From positions 1 to 6,866 of the forward strand of contig JACCTQ010000230.1 in the NCBI GenBank assembly GCA_013812265.1: DNA of 6,866 nucleotides, in the 5' to 3' direction. A program made the position numbers and the translations under genes. The stretch comes from Actinomycetota bacterium (GTDB taxonomy: Bacteria > Actinomycetota > Thermoleophilia > Gaiellales > Gaiellaceae). The notes beneath the pieces are model-generated. The model made no database searches, had not been told where the DNA came from, and saw nothing but the letters and a program-made list of their open reading frames with translations. Positions 1 to 5,307 of this stretch are shown here, one piece after another (position 1 is the first letter of the stretch; each line of letters opens with the position of its first letter).

Positions 1-1076
1 GCGCGTATCAGCGGACCATCGTCGTCGCGCGAGAGCTCGCTGACGCGTGCGAGTGCATCGTCGACCGGAATCGGGCCGTAAACGAGCGCCCCCAGCAGGA
101 GCTGACGGGTGCGTCGGTCGATATGGCTGTGCATCGCGCCCGCCCGCTCGATATGGAACAGCGCGTGCTCACAGGCCTCCGCCGTCTCCTCTGCCCGGGC
201 CGCGCTCCACCGCTCCGCGGCCTCGGCTCGCCAGTACTCGGCGAGTCCGATGTCATGGCCTTCGGCCTCGAACACGGCGCGTGCGCTTTCGAGCAACTCG
301 ACACGTTGCTCCTTCGCGATCCCGCTCGGCGTCTGGAGACCGAACGTGCCGAGTCGTACCGCGGCTCGCGCTCTCGTGATGGGATTGCCGCCCGATCGCG
401 CTTGCGTGAGGATCTCGACCGCGCGCTTGTCTGCCGTCTCGCGGTACGCGTCCGCAAGCTCCAGAATGTGCGCGAGCCTCCGTTCGTCGTCTGGCGAGAG
501 AACGGCGGCGGCCCGCTCGAGGAGCGTGCGTGCCGCGCAGGCGTCACCGCGGTTGAGGGCAGCGCGGCCCGCCGCCGCGAGGTGCTCGGCTGCGAGATCG
601 GCGAGGCCGGGGAGCTCGTCGGCTTCCGGGTCGAGCTCGCTGCGGTAGCGGTGCGCCTGCTCCAGGTGGTAGCCGAGAATCTCGTCGCGCTCGAAGAACG
701 CCTGGCCATCCAGCCACTTCGCGAACTGCTCGTGCAGCTGTGCCCGCGTCGCCTTGGGCAGGGACTCGTACGCGGCATCGCGGATCAAGATGTGGCGAAA
801 GCGGAAGGCCTCGTCGCCGGCGAAGACGGTGCTGTCGGGACGGACGAGCTCCTGGCGAACGAGCGCCGACAGATGCGTTTCGACGCCTGAGAGAACCGGC
901 CGGGCAAGCGCGGCCACTGAGCCCCGGTGGAAGATCTGCCCCTCCACGGCGCCGCACTCGATGACGATGCGCTCGCTTCGGGAAAGGGCGTCCAGGCGCG
1001 CCTGGAGGAGCGCGTGGATCGTCGGTGGAACGACGATCTCGCCGTCGCCGCGCTGCTCGCGCGCCATCGCGAGCAT
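1..1076 (-). CDS. C-terminal part of cyclase/ATPase signalling regulator, split off by an in-frame stop (runs off left edge)
   Basis: This is the continuation, in the same frame, of the gene that starts at 2357. After the TAG at 1101-1103 the frame stays open to the window edge. The reading resumes at 1100 with GNPLFVHEML, the usual continuation of the ASEGNPLF motif of cyclase-linked AAA/STAND ATPases. The first ATG after the stop is at 1076, but the homologous reading covers 1-1100. It encodes the end of the ATPase module, including the segment FRFRHILIRDAAYESLPK, typical of the winged-helix part of these proteins. An alanine- and leucine-rich helical stretch follows (for example AEHLAAAGRAALNRGD), resembling TPR-type repeats. 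About 366 codons are visible and there is no stop, so the true C-terminus lies outside. As read, this half could be made only by internal initiation or readthrough. Most likely it is the 3' half of a pseudogene, or of an intact gene containing one sequence error. Confidence 0.72.
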   Translation of the reverse strand, partial: MLAMAREQRGDGEIVVPPTIHALLQARLDALSRSERIVIECGAVEGQIFHRGSVAALARPVLSGVETHLSALVRQELVRPDSTVFAGDEAFRFRHILIRDAAYESLPKATRAQLHEQFAKWLDGQAFFERDEILGYHLEQAHRYRSELDPEADELPGLADLAAEHLAAAGRAALNRGDACAARTLLERAAAVLSPDDERRLAHILELADAYRETADKRAVEILTQARSGGNPITRARAAVRLGTFGLQTPSGIAKEQRVELLESARAVFEAEGHDIGLAEYWRAEAAERWSAARAEETAEACEHALFHIERAGAMHSHIDRRTRQLLLGALVYGPIPVDDALARVSELSRDDDGPLIR

Positions 1077-1100
1077 CTCGTGGACGAATAGCGGGTTCCC

Positions 1101-2357
1101 CTACGAGGCGACCATGATGCGCTGCCGCGTCTCGTCATCGATCGCGTCGGTCGCGAGCGTGTCGATCAGCCGGTCGCAGTCCTCATCGCCAAGCGGCTCC
1201 AGCAGGAGCGAGGTCGCATTGAGCTTTCCACCGCCCCATCCGGGCTGCGCGTCGAGAAGCTCGGTACGCGCCACGCAAAGGAGCAGGATCGGCGCGCCGC
1301 GGGAGAGGTCGGCGATGTGGTCGATGAGCTCGAGGAACGTCCTCTCGGCCCACTGGATGTCGTCGAACACGACGATCTGCGGGCGCTTGGCAGCGCGCTC
1401 CTCGAGGAGACGACGGAACGCGAGCTGCGTCTCGGCGGCCGAGCTGCCGACCACCGTGTCCGGATCGACGCCGATCGCGAGCAGCAGCTCGACGAGCGGC
1501 CAGTACGTGATGCCCTCGCCGTAGTGGACGCAGCGGCCCTGGAGGACGTCTGCCTCCTGGCGAGCGTGTTCGAGGAAGTCTGCCACGAGCCGCGACTTTC
1601 CCACCCCTGCGGGACCGAGCAGCGTGACGAGCCGGCACGCGCGGTCGGCGACTGTGTCCTCGTACTCGCGACGCAGCCGCTTTCGCTCGCGCTCGCGGCC
1701 GACGAGCACGCTTTGGGGGCGGCGCCCCACGGGCTCTGCCCCCGCGATCACGTCGAGCAGCCGAAAGGCCGCGACGGGCTGCGACTTTCCCTTGAGCGTG
1801 AGCGGCTCGACGGACTCCACGCGCACAGCATCGCGGACGAGCAGCCTCGTTTCGGAGCCGATGAATACCTGGCCTCCAGGCGCCGCCTGCTCGAGGCGTG
1901 CGGCCACGTTGACGGCATCCCCGGTGACGAGCGTTTCACCCTCGCCGCCGACAACGACCTCGCCTGTATTGACGCCGATTCTCGCCTCGAGCCCGTGGAC
2001 GGACACCGCCTCCCGCATCTCCCACGCCGCGCGCACCGCGCGGAGCGCGTCGTCCTCGTGCGCGACGGGGATGCCGAAGACGGCCATCACTGCGTCGCCG
2101 ATGAACTTCTCGACCGTGCCGCCGTGTCGCGCGAGGATCGCACGGAGGTCTGCGAAGTAGCGGCGCATGCGCGCGCGGAGCGCCTCGGGGTCGGTGGACT
2201 CGCCCAGCGCGGTCGATCCGACGAGATCGCAGAAGAGCACGGTGACGACTTTGCGCGACTCGCGCTGCGGCTCGACGACGGCCAGCTCGGCGCCGCACGC
2301 GCTACAGAACCGTGCGTCGTCGGCGTTGTCGCGGCCACAGCTCAGGCACGCCGCCAT
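1101..2357 (-). CDS. Zinc-ribbon class III adenylate cyclase with AAA/STAND ATPase, truncated by amber stop
   Basis: The encoded 418 residues form a cytosolic signalling protein predicted to make cAMP from ATP. Residues 4-21 hold two CxxC pairs (C4, C7, C18, C21), a small zinc ribbon. Residues about 36-203 are a class III cyclase domain: metal-binding D44 (FCDLVGS) and D88 (FIGD), purine-specifying K84 and D147, and transition-state N150 and R154 are all present, so catalysis looks intact. A P-loop ATPase follows, with Walker A GPAGVGKS at 248-255 and Walker B IVVFDD at 328-333. The frame ends at MVAS-TAG, where family members read ASEGNPLF. One base change (GAG to TAG) explains the stop, and the frame continues open beyond it. 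Family members usually run to about 1000 residues or more with C-terminal TPRs. The ATG at 2357 is chosen because the zinc ribbon starts at once. No Shine-Dalgarno precedes it, but TAGACT lies 6 bases upstream. A paralogous remnant sits just upstream. The domain call is secure; whether the gene is functional is not. Confidence 0.9.
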   Translation of the reverse strand: MAACLSCGRDNADDARFCSACGAELAVVEPQRESRKVVTVLFCDLVGSTALGESTDPEALRARMRRYFADLRAILARHGGTVEKFIGDAVMAVFGIPVAHEDDALRAVRAAWEMREAVSVHGLEARIGVNTGEVVVGGEGETLVTGDAVNVAARLEQAAPGGQVFIGSETRLLVRDAVRVESVEPLTLKGKSQPVAAFRLLDVIAGAEPVGRRPQSVLVGRERERKRLRREYEDTVADRACRLVTLLGPAGVGKSRLVADFLEHARQEADVLQGRCVHYGEGITYWPLVELLLAIGVDPDTVVGSSAAETQLAFRRLLEERAAKRPQIVVFDDIQWAERTFLELIDHIADLSRGAPILLLCVARTELLDAQPGWGGGKLNATSLLLEPLGDEDCDRLIDTLATDAIDDETRQRIMVAS

Positions 2358-2363
2358 GCGGAT

Positions 2364-2369
2364 AGTCTA
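2364..2369 (-). promoter_or_regulatory. Candidate -10 element (TAGACT) for a leaderless cyclase transcript
   Basis: The minus strand reads TAGACT, then six bases, then the ATG at 2357. It fits the TANNNT -10 consensus at the distance that places the transcription start on the start codon. No Shine-Dalgarno is visible and no clear -35 stands out at 17-18 bases. The same arrangement precedes the paralogous remnant and hyuA, which raises confidence above what a lone hexamer would merit. Confidence 0.42.
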
Positions 2370-2712
2370 GGGTGGCAGTCAGTTCGAGCGCACCCGGCGC
2401 CGAGCGATTCCTTACTTCATTTTTCGTTAGCCGAGCCTGGGACCCTGGACGCCGGCCCGGTACCGCCAGTGGTTTAGCGGCCGATCAGATCGTGGAAAGC
2501 GGGCTCGTCGCGTGTGGCTGCAGTGGGTTTCGCGTTCGTCTGAGCTACGAAGGGCTCCGCGTCAGCACCGAGGTGCGGAGGCATCAGACCACGGAGTATG
2601 GCAAGACTTGCCTCGTCACCGAGAAGACTCGGTGAGCCGGAGCCGCCGACGCGAACTCGGTCGCGTGCACCTGCCTAACGTTCGGCGTGAACGTGGCCCA
2701 CGGAGGAAGCGA
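2370..2712. other. Intergenic region between the cyclase gene and the cyclase remnant
   Basis: I see no convincing gene in this stretch on either strand. Open frames here are short, lack recognisable motifs and have no ribosome binding site. Visible structure: an AT-rich patch at about 2409-2430 in otherwise GC-rich DNA, a near-palindrome CGATC-A-GATCG at 2482-2492, a perfect 8-bp hairpin at 2616-2635, and an inverted repeat ACGTTC-5-GAACGT at about 2677-2693. It presumably carries the upstream regulatory DNA of the cyclase, plus whatever remains of the deleted part of the neighbouring paralogue. Confidence 0.5.
2616..2635. other. Perfect 8-bp hairpin with AAGA loop
   Basis: TCACCGAG and CTCGGTGA pair perfectly around the four-base loop AAGA (plus-strand reading). 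No T-tract follows on either strand, so it is not a canonical intrinsic terminator. It lies between the decayed paralogue and the full-length cyclase gene, so it may attenuate or separate their transcription, or be an operator. The function is unknown. Confidence 0.35.
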
Positions 2713-3256
2713 CTAGCGGCGACGTAGTTGATGCGTTGTGAAGTGACAGAGAAGAGGCTGAACCAGGAGAGCTGCCGCGCCCGCCTCGCCCGCGCGAAGC
2801 CACTCTGACGAGCGAACCGGCTGCAGCTGAACGAGCGGTAGCTCGCGGACGGCGCTCAAGCGGACACCTCGGAACCTCCCCTCGAGGCCGAGCTGGGGCA
2901 GAGCGTCCCGCATCTCGAGCGCGGAGCGCAGCGCGCGCAGAGCATCGTCCTCGTGCACCGTCGGCACGCCGAAGACGGCCATCACGGCGTCGCCGATGAA
3001 CTTCTCGACGCTGCCGCCGTGGCGCTCGACGATCGCCTTTCATCGCCTCGAAGTAGCGCGCGAGTAGCGCACGCAAGCGCTCGGGATCGAGCGTCTCCCC
3101 GAGCGCGGTCGAGCCGGTCAGGTCGCAGAAGAGAACCGTGACCGTCTTTCGCTGCTCCCTCGCCCGCACGGGCGAAGGAGCGAATGAGAAGCCACACTCC
3201 TCGCAGAACTTGGCGCCCTCGCTGTTCTCGTGCCCACAACTCGCGCAAACCAGCAC
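2713..3256 (-). pseudogene. Remnant of a second zinc-ribbon adenylate cyclase (frameshifted and truncated)
   Basis: Reading from GTG at 3256, the product starts with a zinc ribbon (C4, C7, C18, C21) and the cyclase motif VTVLFCDLTGSTALGE with metal Asp45, closely matching the gene at 1101-2357. At YFEAMK the frame breaks. Removing one A from the AAA run at 3038-3040 restores KAIVERHGGSVEKFIGDAVM and the rest of the conserved helix down to LGLEGR, near 2875. There the paralogue continues ARIGVNTGEVV, but this copy runs into unrelated sequence (FRGVRLSAV...) that stays open to a TAG at 2713. The second half of the cyclase domain, with the Asn/Arg catalytic pair, and the whole ATPase are missing, so it cannot be an active cyclase even if the frameshift is an artefact. 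An in-frame TAG just upstream limits the start to 3256. It is probably a tandem duplicate that lost its 3' part by deletion. Confidence 0.8.
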
Positions 3257-3262
3257 GGTGCG

Positions 3263-3291
3263 AGACTAGATCGCATCCCCATGCAGGACAA
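3263..3291 (-). promoter_or_regulatory. Candidate promoter of the cyclase remnant (TTGTCC-17-TAGTCT)
   Basis: On the minus strand a -35-like TTGTCC (3291-3286) and a -10-like TAGTCT (3268-3263) are separated by 17 bases. The -10 lies 6 bases before the GTG start at 3256. The spacing is ideal for a housekeeping sigma factor and a leaderless transcript, and no Shine-Dalgarno is present. This is the best promoter in the window, although it now drives a broken gene. Confidence 0.5.
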
Positions 3292-3366
3292 CCTCGGCCC
3301 TGCTCGCCGAAGCGTTTTTCATCCGAGGCCCGAACCGTCTCCCCTCGCCACGGGGTCAGGCTTGGG

Positions 3367-3750
3367 TCAGCGGGTGCCGATCCGGCCCAGCGCCTCCAGC
3401 AGCTCCTGATGGCGGCGCTCCTCGTCCGGCATGCCCTCGTCGATCGGCTCGGGTCGGAGGCGCCTCATCATCGCCGTCACCGGCTTGACGATGAAGAAGA
3501 ACACCGCCGCCGCGACCGCGACGAACTGGATCACGTCGGTTATGAACGCGCCGTAGCGGTAGACGGCGTCGTTGATCGTGAAAGTGAGGTCGCTGAAGTC
3601 GGGCTTGCCGACGATCATCGCGACGATCGGCATGACGAGGTTCTCGACCAGCGAGTTGACGAGGGCCGCGAAAGCGAGGCCCATCACGAAGGCGACGGCC
3701 AACTCGACGATGCTGCCGCGAAACAGGAAGTCCCTGAACTCCTTCAGCAC
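3367..3750 (-). CDS. mscL: Large-conductance mechanosensitive channel MscL
   Basis: MscL forms a homopentameric pore in the inner membrane that opens under membrane tension and releases solutes on hypo-osmotic shock. The 127-residue product starts with the family signature: an amphipathic N-terminal helix (LKEFRDFLFRGSIVELAV), then TM1 at about 14-42 with the small-residue pore-lining stretch AVAFVMGLAFAALVNSLV. A periplasmic loop with PDFSDLTFTINDAVYRYG follows, then TM2 at about 67-96 ending in the basic MMRRLRP. The acidic/basic C-terminal helix (DEERRHQELLEAL) is the cytoplasmic bundle. Length is close to E. coli MscL (136). I chose the GTG at 3750 because AAGGAGG stands exactly 6 bases before it and the family N-terminus begins there; longer in-frame extensions upstream are not conserved-looking. 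It lies alone between the tRNA-Sec gene and the cyclase remnant, and no terminator is obvious after it. Confidence 0.96.
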   Translation of the reverse strand: MLKEFRDFLFRGSIVELAVAFVMGLAFAALVNSLVENLVMPIVAMIVGKPDFSDLTFTINDAVYRYGAFITDVIQFVAVAAAVFFFIVKPVTAMMRRLRPEPIDEGMPDEERRHQELLEALGRIGTR

Positions 3751-3756
3751 GACATT

Positions 3757-3763
3757 CCTCCTT
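3757..3763 (-). promoter_or_regulatory. Strong Shine-Dalgarno (AAGGAGG) that fixes the mscL start
   Basis: AAGGAGG on the minus strand, 6 bases before the GTG at 3750, is complementary to the 16S rRNA 3' end. It decides for the GTG over upstream in-frame candidates. It also contrasts with the other starts in the window, which lack such a sequence. Confidence 0.85.
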
Positions 3764-3791
3764 GGTCGGCGTTGCCGAGGGGGGACACGAG

Positions 3792-3821
3792 GACCGGCGC
3801 TACGCGCTGCCGACCGGCGCT
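3792..3821. repeat. Direct repeat of GACCGGCGCT, 20-base period, upstream of mscL
   Basis: The 10-mer GACCGGCGCT occurs at 3792-3801 and again at 3812-3821, two helical turns apart. It lies in the mscL 5' region, about 40-70 bases before the start codon. Spacing on one helix face is what paired operator half-sites would show, but in GC-rich DNA a 10-mer repeat may be chance. No regulator can be named. Confidence 0.3.
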
Positions 3822-3899
3822 GGTGCGAGCGTAGTAAATGGATCGGGCGCTCGCCGCGGCTACGCCTGTCCCTCCGGCTGGGGTGTCCGCGCGATAGTC

Positions 3900-3924
3900 G
3901 TGCGAGGGTCCGAGACCCCCGCAC
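3900..3924. other. Hairpin downstream of the tRNA-Sec gene, possible 3' processing or termination structure
   Basis: GTGCG-A-GGGTC and GACCC-C-CGCAC pair as 5 + 5 bp around one A/C mismatch with a CGA loop. It lies about 95 bases beyond the 3' end of the tRNA (minus direction) and before mscL. No T-run follows, so it is not a standard terminator, but it is the most stable structure in this gap. A weaker CGAGC/GCTCG hairpin is at 3959-3971. The rest of the 3764-4019 gap has nothing recognisable. Confidence 0.35.
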
Positions 3925-4019
3925 AGCGCGATTCCCGCTAATCCGCCAGGCCCCGGCCCGAGCGCCGCTCGCAGTGACTAGGTCCCGAAAATGGCGCAAC
4001 AAGCAGGCACTTTGTACGA

Positions 4020-4112
4020 CGGAGCGGCGCAGGAGTCGAACCTACCCAGCCGTGGGCTACACGACCTCACCGGTTTTGAAGACCAGCTGGGCCACCGGGC
4101 CCATGCCGCTCC
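4020..4112 (-). tRNA. selC: Selenocysteine tRNA, tRNA-Sec(TCA)
   Basis: This 93-base gene encodes the tRNA that, once charged with serine and converted to selenocysteinyl-tRNA, is delivered by SelB to UGA codons. From the 5' end: an 8-bp acceptor stem GGAGCGGC/GCCGCTCC (ordinary tRNAs have 7), then a long D stem TGGGCC/GGCCCA with the four-base loop CGGT. The anticodon arm is CTGGT-CTTCAAA-ACCGG, with anticodon TCA at 4077-4079. A long variable arm GTCGTG-TAGCC-CACGGC comes next, then the T arm GTAGG-TTCGACT-CCTGC and discriminator G. The 8+5 acceptor/T-stem pairing, the TCA anticodon, and the CGGT and TTCGACTCCTG segments shared with E. coli selC leave little doubt. The 3' CCA is not encoded. 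The gene starts 10 bases after the stop of the small upstream ORF and may be co-transcribed with it. No other selenium gene is in the window. Confidence 0.95.
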
Positions 4113-4122
4113 GACGCGGAGG

Positions 4123-4326
4123 CTAGCGCGGCCGGCGCCGGATCGCGTCGCGCACCGCTCGGATCAGATAGGCGAGGGAACGCGCGAAGAAGGCGACGCC
4201 GAGGAACCATCGCACCTGCTCTGCCGAGAAGCGCGTGCGCTGTGAGATCCCCTCGGCCGCGCGCTCGGCGACACGCCGGCGCCAACCGCGCGAGATCGCC
4301 GCGTGGCCGATTTCCCGGACTCTCAC
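4123..4326 (-). CDS. Small basic protein of unknown function, overlapping the natural end of the glycosylase
   Basis: This is a 67-residue ORF from GTG 4326 to TAG 4123. If the glycosylase is read in its apparent native frame, it ends in TGA at 4325-4323, and GTG-A overlaps that stop by four bases, the classic arrangement for translational coupling. A purine-rich GAAGG stands about 8-10 bases upstream. The product is rich in arginine (for example GWRRRVAERAAEG). It has a hydrophobic or amphipathic stretch at about 39-56 (VRWFLGVAFFARSLAYLI) followed by a basic tail ending RRRPR, so it may associate with the membrane or nucleic acid. I do not recognise a family. As the sequence stands, the same codons are also read as a C-terminal extension of the glycosylase. 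Whether it is a separate gene depends on the frameshift near 4371-4377. Confidence 0.42.
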   Translation of the reverse strand: MRVREIGHAAISRGWRRRVAERAAEGISQRTRFSAEQVRWFLGVAFFARSLAYLIRAVRDAIRRRPR

Positions 4327-5286
4327 GCCGCCTTCGTACCCGCGGGGTCCGGAACCCAATCGCGCGTCAGGAAGAAGCCAGAACGCGAGACCCGCGAAGC
4401 TCCCGTAGCGGCGGAAGCGGCGCTTGATGGTGGCGTCACCGACCCTCTTCCTTCCCACCAGCCGTGCATACGTCGGCCGCGTCCACGAGTCCAGGATCAA
4501 GAGCGAGTGACGACCGAGCAGCATCATGATGTGCGCGGCGGCGTACGGGCCGACGCCCGGCAGCGCGAGGAGGCGTGAGGCAACCTCGTCATCCGACAGC
4601 TCATCGGAGGGCGCGGCCCCCAGTTCTTCGAGATCGAGCGAGCCGTCGGCCACGGACGTCGCCAGCGCCTTCAGGTACGCGCCGCGGTAACCGGCCCGGA
4701 CGACCTCCCAGTAGAACGCCTCGTCGACTTCGGCCATTGCACTCGGGGTCGGGAAGGCGTTCGTCAGTTCACCTTCGTGCGGCGCTCCGTGGGTCGGCTG
4801 GCCGAGCTGCTCTACCAGCGCGCTCACCATACGCACGGTTCCCGACCAGGCGCAGTTGGTGGTACACACGGTCTTGACGACGGCTTCGAAGACCGTCGGG
4901 AGCCTCAGCATGCGGCCTGCGCCGCCCGCCGCCCAGGCGAGATCGGGGTCGGAAGCGACCAACTCGTAGAACGCAGAGAGGTCCTCGTCGAGGTTGAGGA
5001 CGCGATGGACGTCCTCCAGCACCGCTCCTCGAGCGGCTGAGGAAAGTGCCGGTCCGGGCACGTGCACGAGCGCGTGTCCGGGTCTTCCTTCCTCTATTCG
5101 CACCCTGCGGGGTCGCCCGCGCCCGAGCGCGAGTGTCGTCTCGAAAGCTCGCCGCGCCTCGTCGATCTGCGACGGAGGAAGTTCCGCCACTCCGTGCGAG
5201 ACGATCGTTCGCCAAAGGTCAACCGGCTCGCCGCCACGGCCGACGAGTGGAAGCTCCAAGGTGGTGCCGGGGCGGCGCACGTCCAC
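4123..5286 (-). CDS. AlkA-like HhH-GPD DNA glycosylase (3-methyladenine/8-oxoguanine type), probable frameshift near the C-terminus
   Basis: It is predicted to excise alkylated or oxidised bases from DNA as the first step of base excision repair. Read literally it is 387 residues. Residues 80-305 contain the HhH-GPD fold: the helix-hairpin-helix LPGVGPYAAAHI at 242-253, and the catalytic aspartate D266 in LILDSW, where AlkA-type enzymes have theirs. Upstream, VFEAVVKTVCTTNCAWSGT matches the fold's first helical part. No Cys-X6-Cys-X2-Cys-X5-Cys iron-sulfur cluster is seen. After GLAFWL the frame seems to slip: removing one base at 4371-4377 gives FLTRDWVPDP and a TGA at 4323, which fits my recollection of family ends and would make a protein of about 320 residues. 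The literal 80-residue tail would then be the next gene. The start is GTG 5286 (GTG 5280 is also possible). A longer upstream reading is antisense to hyuA and rejected. The gene diverges from hyuA with a 21-base gap. Confidence 0.86.
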   Translation of the reverse strand: MDVRRPGTTLELPLVGRGGEPVDLWRTIVSHGVAELPPSQIDEARRAFETTLALGRGRPRRVRIEEGRPGHALVHVPGPALSSAARGAVLEDVHRVLNLDEDLSAFYELVASDPDLAWAAGGAGRMLRLPTVFEAVVKTVCTTNCAWSGTVRMVSALVEQLGQPTHGAPHEGELTNAFPTPSAMAEVDEAFYWEVVRAGYRGAYLKALATSVADGSLDLEELGAAPSDELSDDEVASRLLALPGVGPYAAAHIMMLLGRHSLLILDSWTRPTYARLVGRKRVGDATIKRRFRRYGSFAGLAFWLLPDARLGSGPRGYEGGVRVREIGHAAISRGWRRRVAERAAEGISQRTRFSAEQVRWFLGVAFFARSLAYLIRAVRDAIRRRPR

Positions 5287-5295
5287 ATACTCGCT

Positions 5296-5301
5296 TAGAG
5301 T
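5296..5301 (+). promoter_or_regulatory. Candidate -10 element (TAGAGT) for leaderless hyuA, in a 21-base divergent gap
   Basis: TAGAGT is followed by exactly six bases and then the GTG of hyuA at 5308. It lies inside the 5287-5307 gap between the two divergent starts, so any -35 must lie within the first codons of the glycosylase. No good -35 is seen at 17-18 bases. CTCG at 5290-5293 and CGAG at 5302-5305 flank it as a short inverted repeat, a possible operator. The TAG of the hexamer is also an in-frame stop that rules out a longer hyuA N-terminus. Confidence 0.42.
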
Positions 5302-5307
5302 CGAGCG

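Noticed and set aside
1101..1103. Recoding of the in-frame stop by the selenocysteine tRNA
   Set aside because: The codon is UAG; the tRNA-Sec anticodon UCA reads UGA. The family residue there is Glu, not Cys or Sec.
123..2477. Long plus-strand open frames (for example 123-890 and 1317-2477) opposite the cyclase/ATPase gene
   Set aside because: They are antisense shadows typical of GC-rich coding DNA. The minus strand has catalytic cyclase and Walker motifs, whereas the plus products show only low-complexity composition.
2372..2635. Plus-strand 87-codon frame in the intergenic gap
   Set aside because: It starts with GTG without a ribosome binding site, overlaps the cyclase promoter region, and shows no recognisable motif or coding-like structure.
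2672..2735. Integron attC-like site (GCCTAAC ... GTTGATGC)
   Set aside because: The outer boxes loosely resemble attC core sites, but the inner arms do not pair, there is no integrase or cassette series, and the second box departs from GTTRRRY.
3294..3319. Hairpin TCGGC-7-GCCGA followed by TTTTT, resembling an intrinsic terminator on the plus strand
   Set aside because: No plus-strand gene precedes it, the stem is only 5 bp and four bases separate it from the T-run. On the minus strand, where the genes lie, no T-run follows.
3751..4002. 84-residue N-terminal extension of MscL
   Set aside because: The Shine-Dalgarno AAGGAGG stands 6 bases before GTG 3750 and the MscL family begins with that residue. 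The extension is arginine-rich noise.
4112..4323. Genomic island inserted at selC, a known integration hot spot in enterobacteria
   Set aside because: No integrase, flanking tRNA 3' repeat or composition change is visible on either side of the tRNA in this window.
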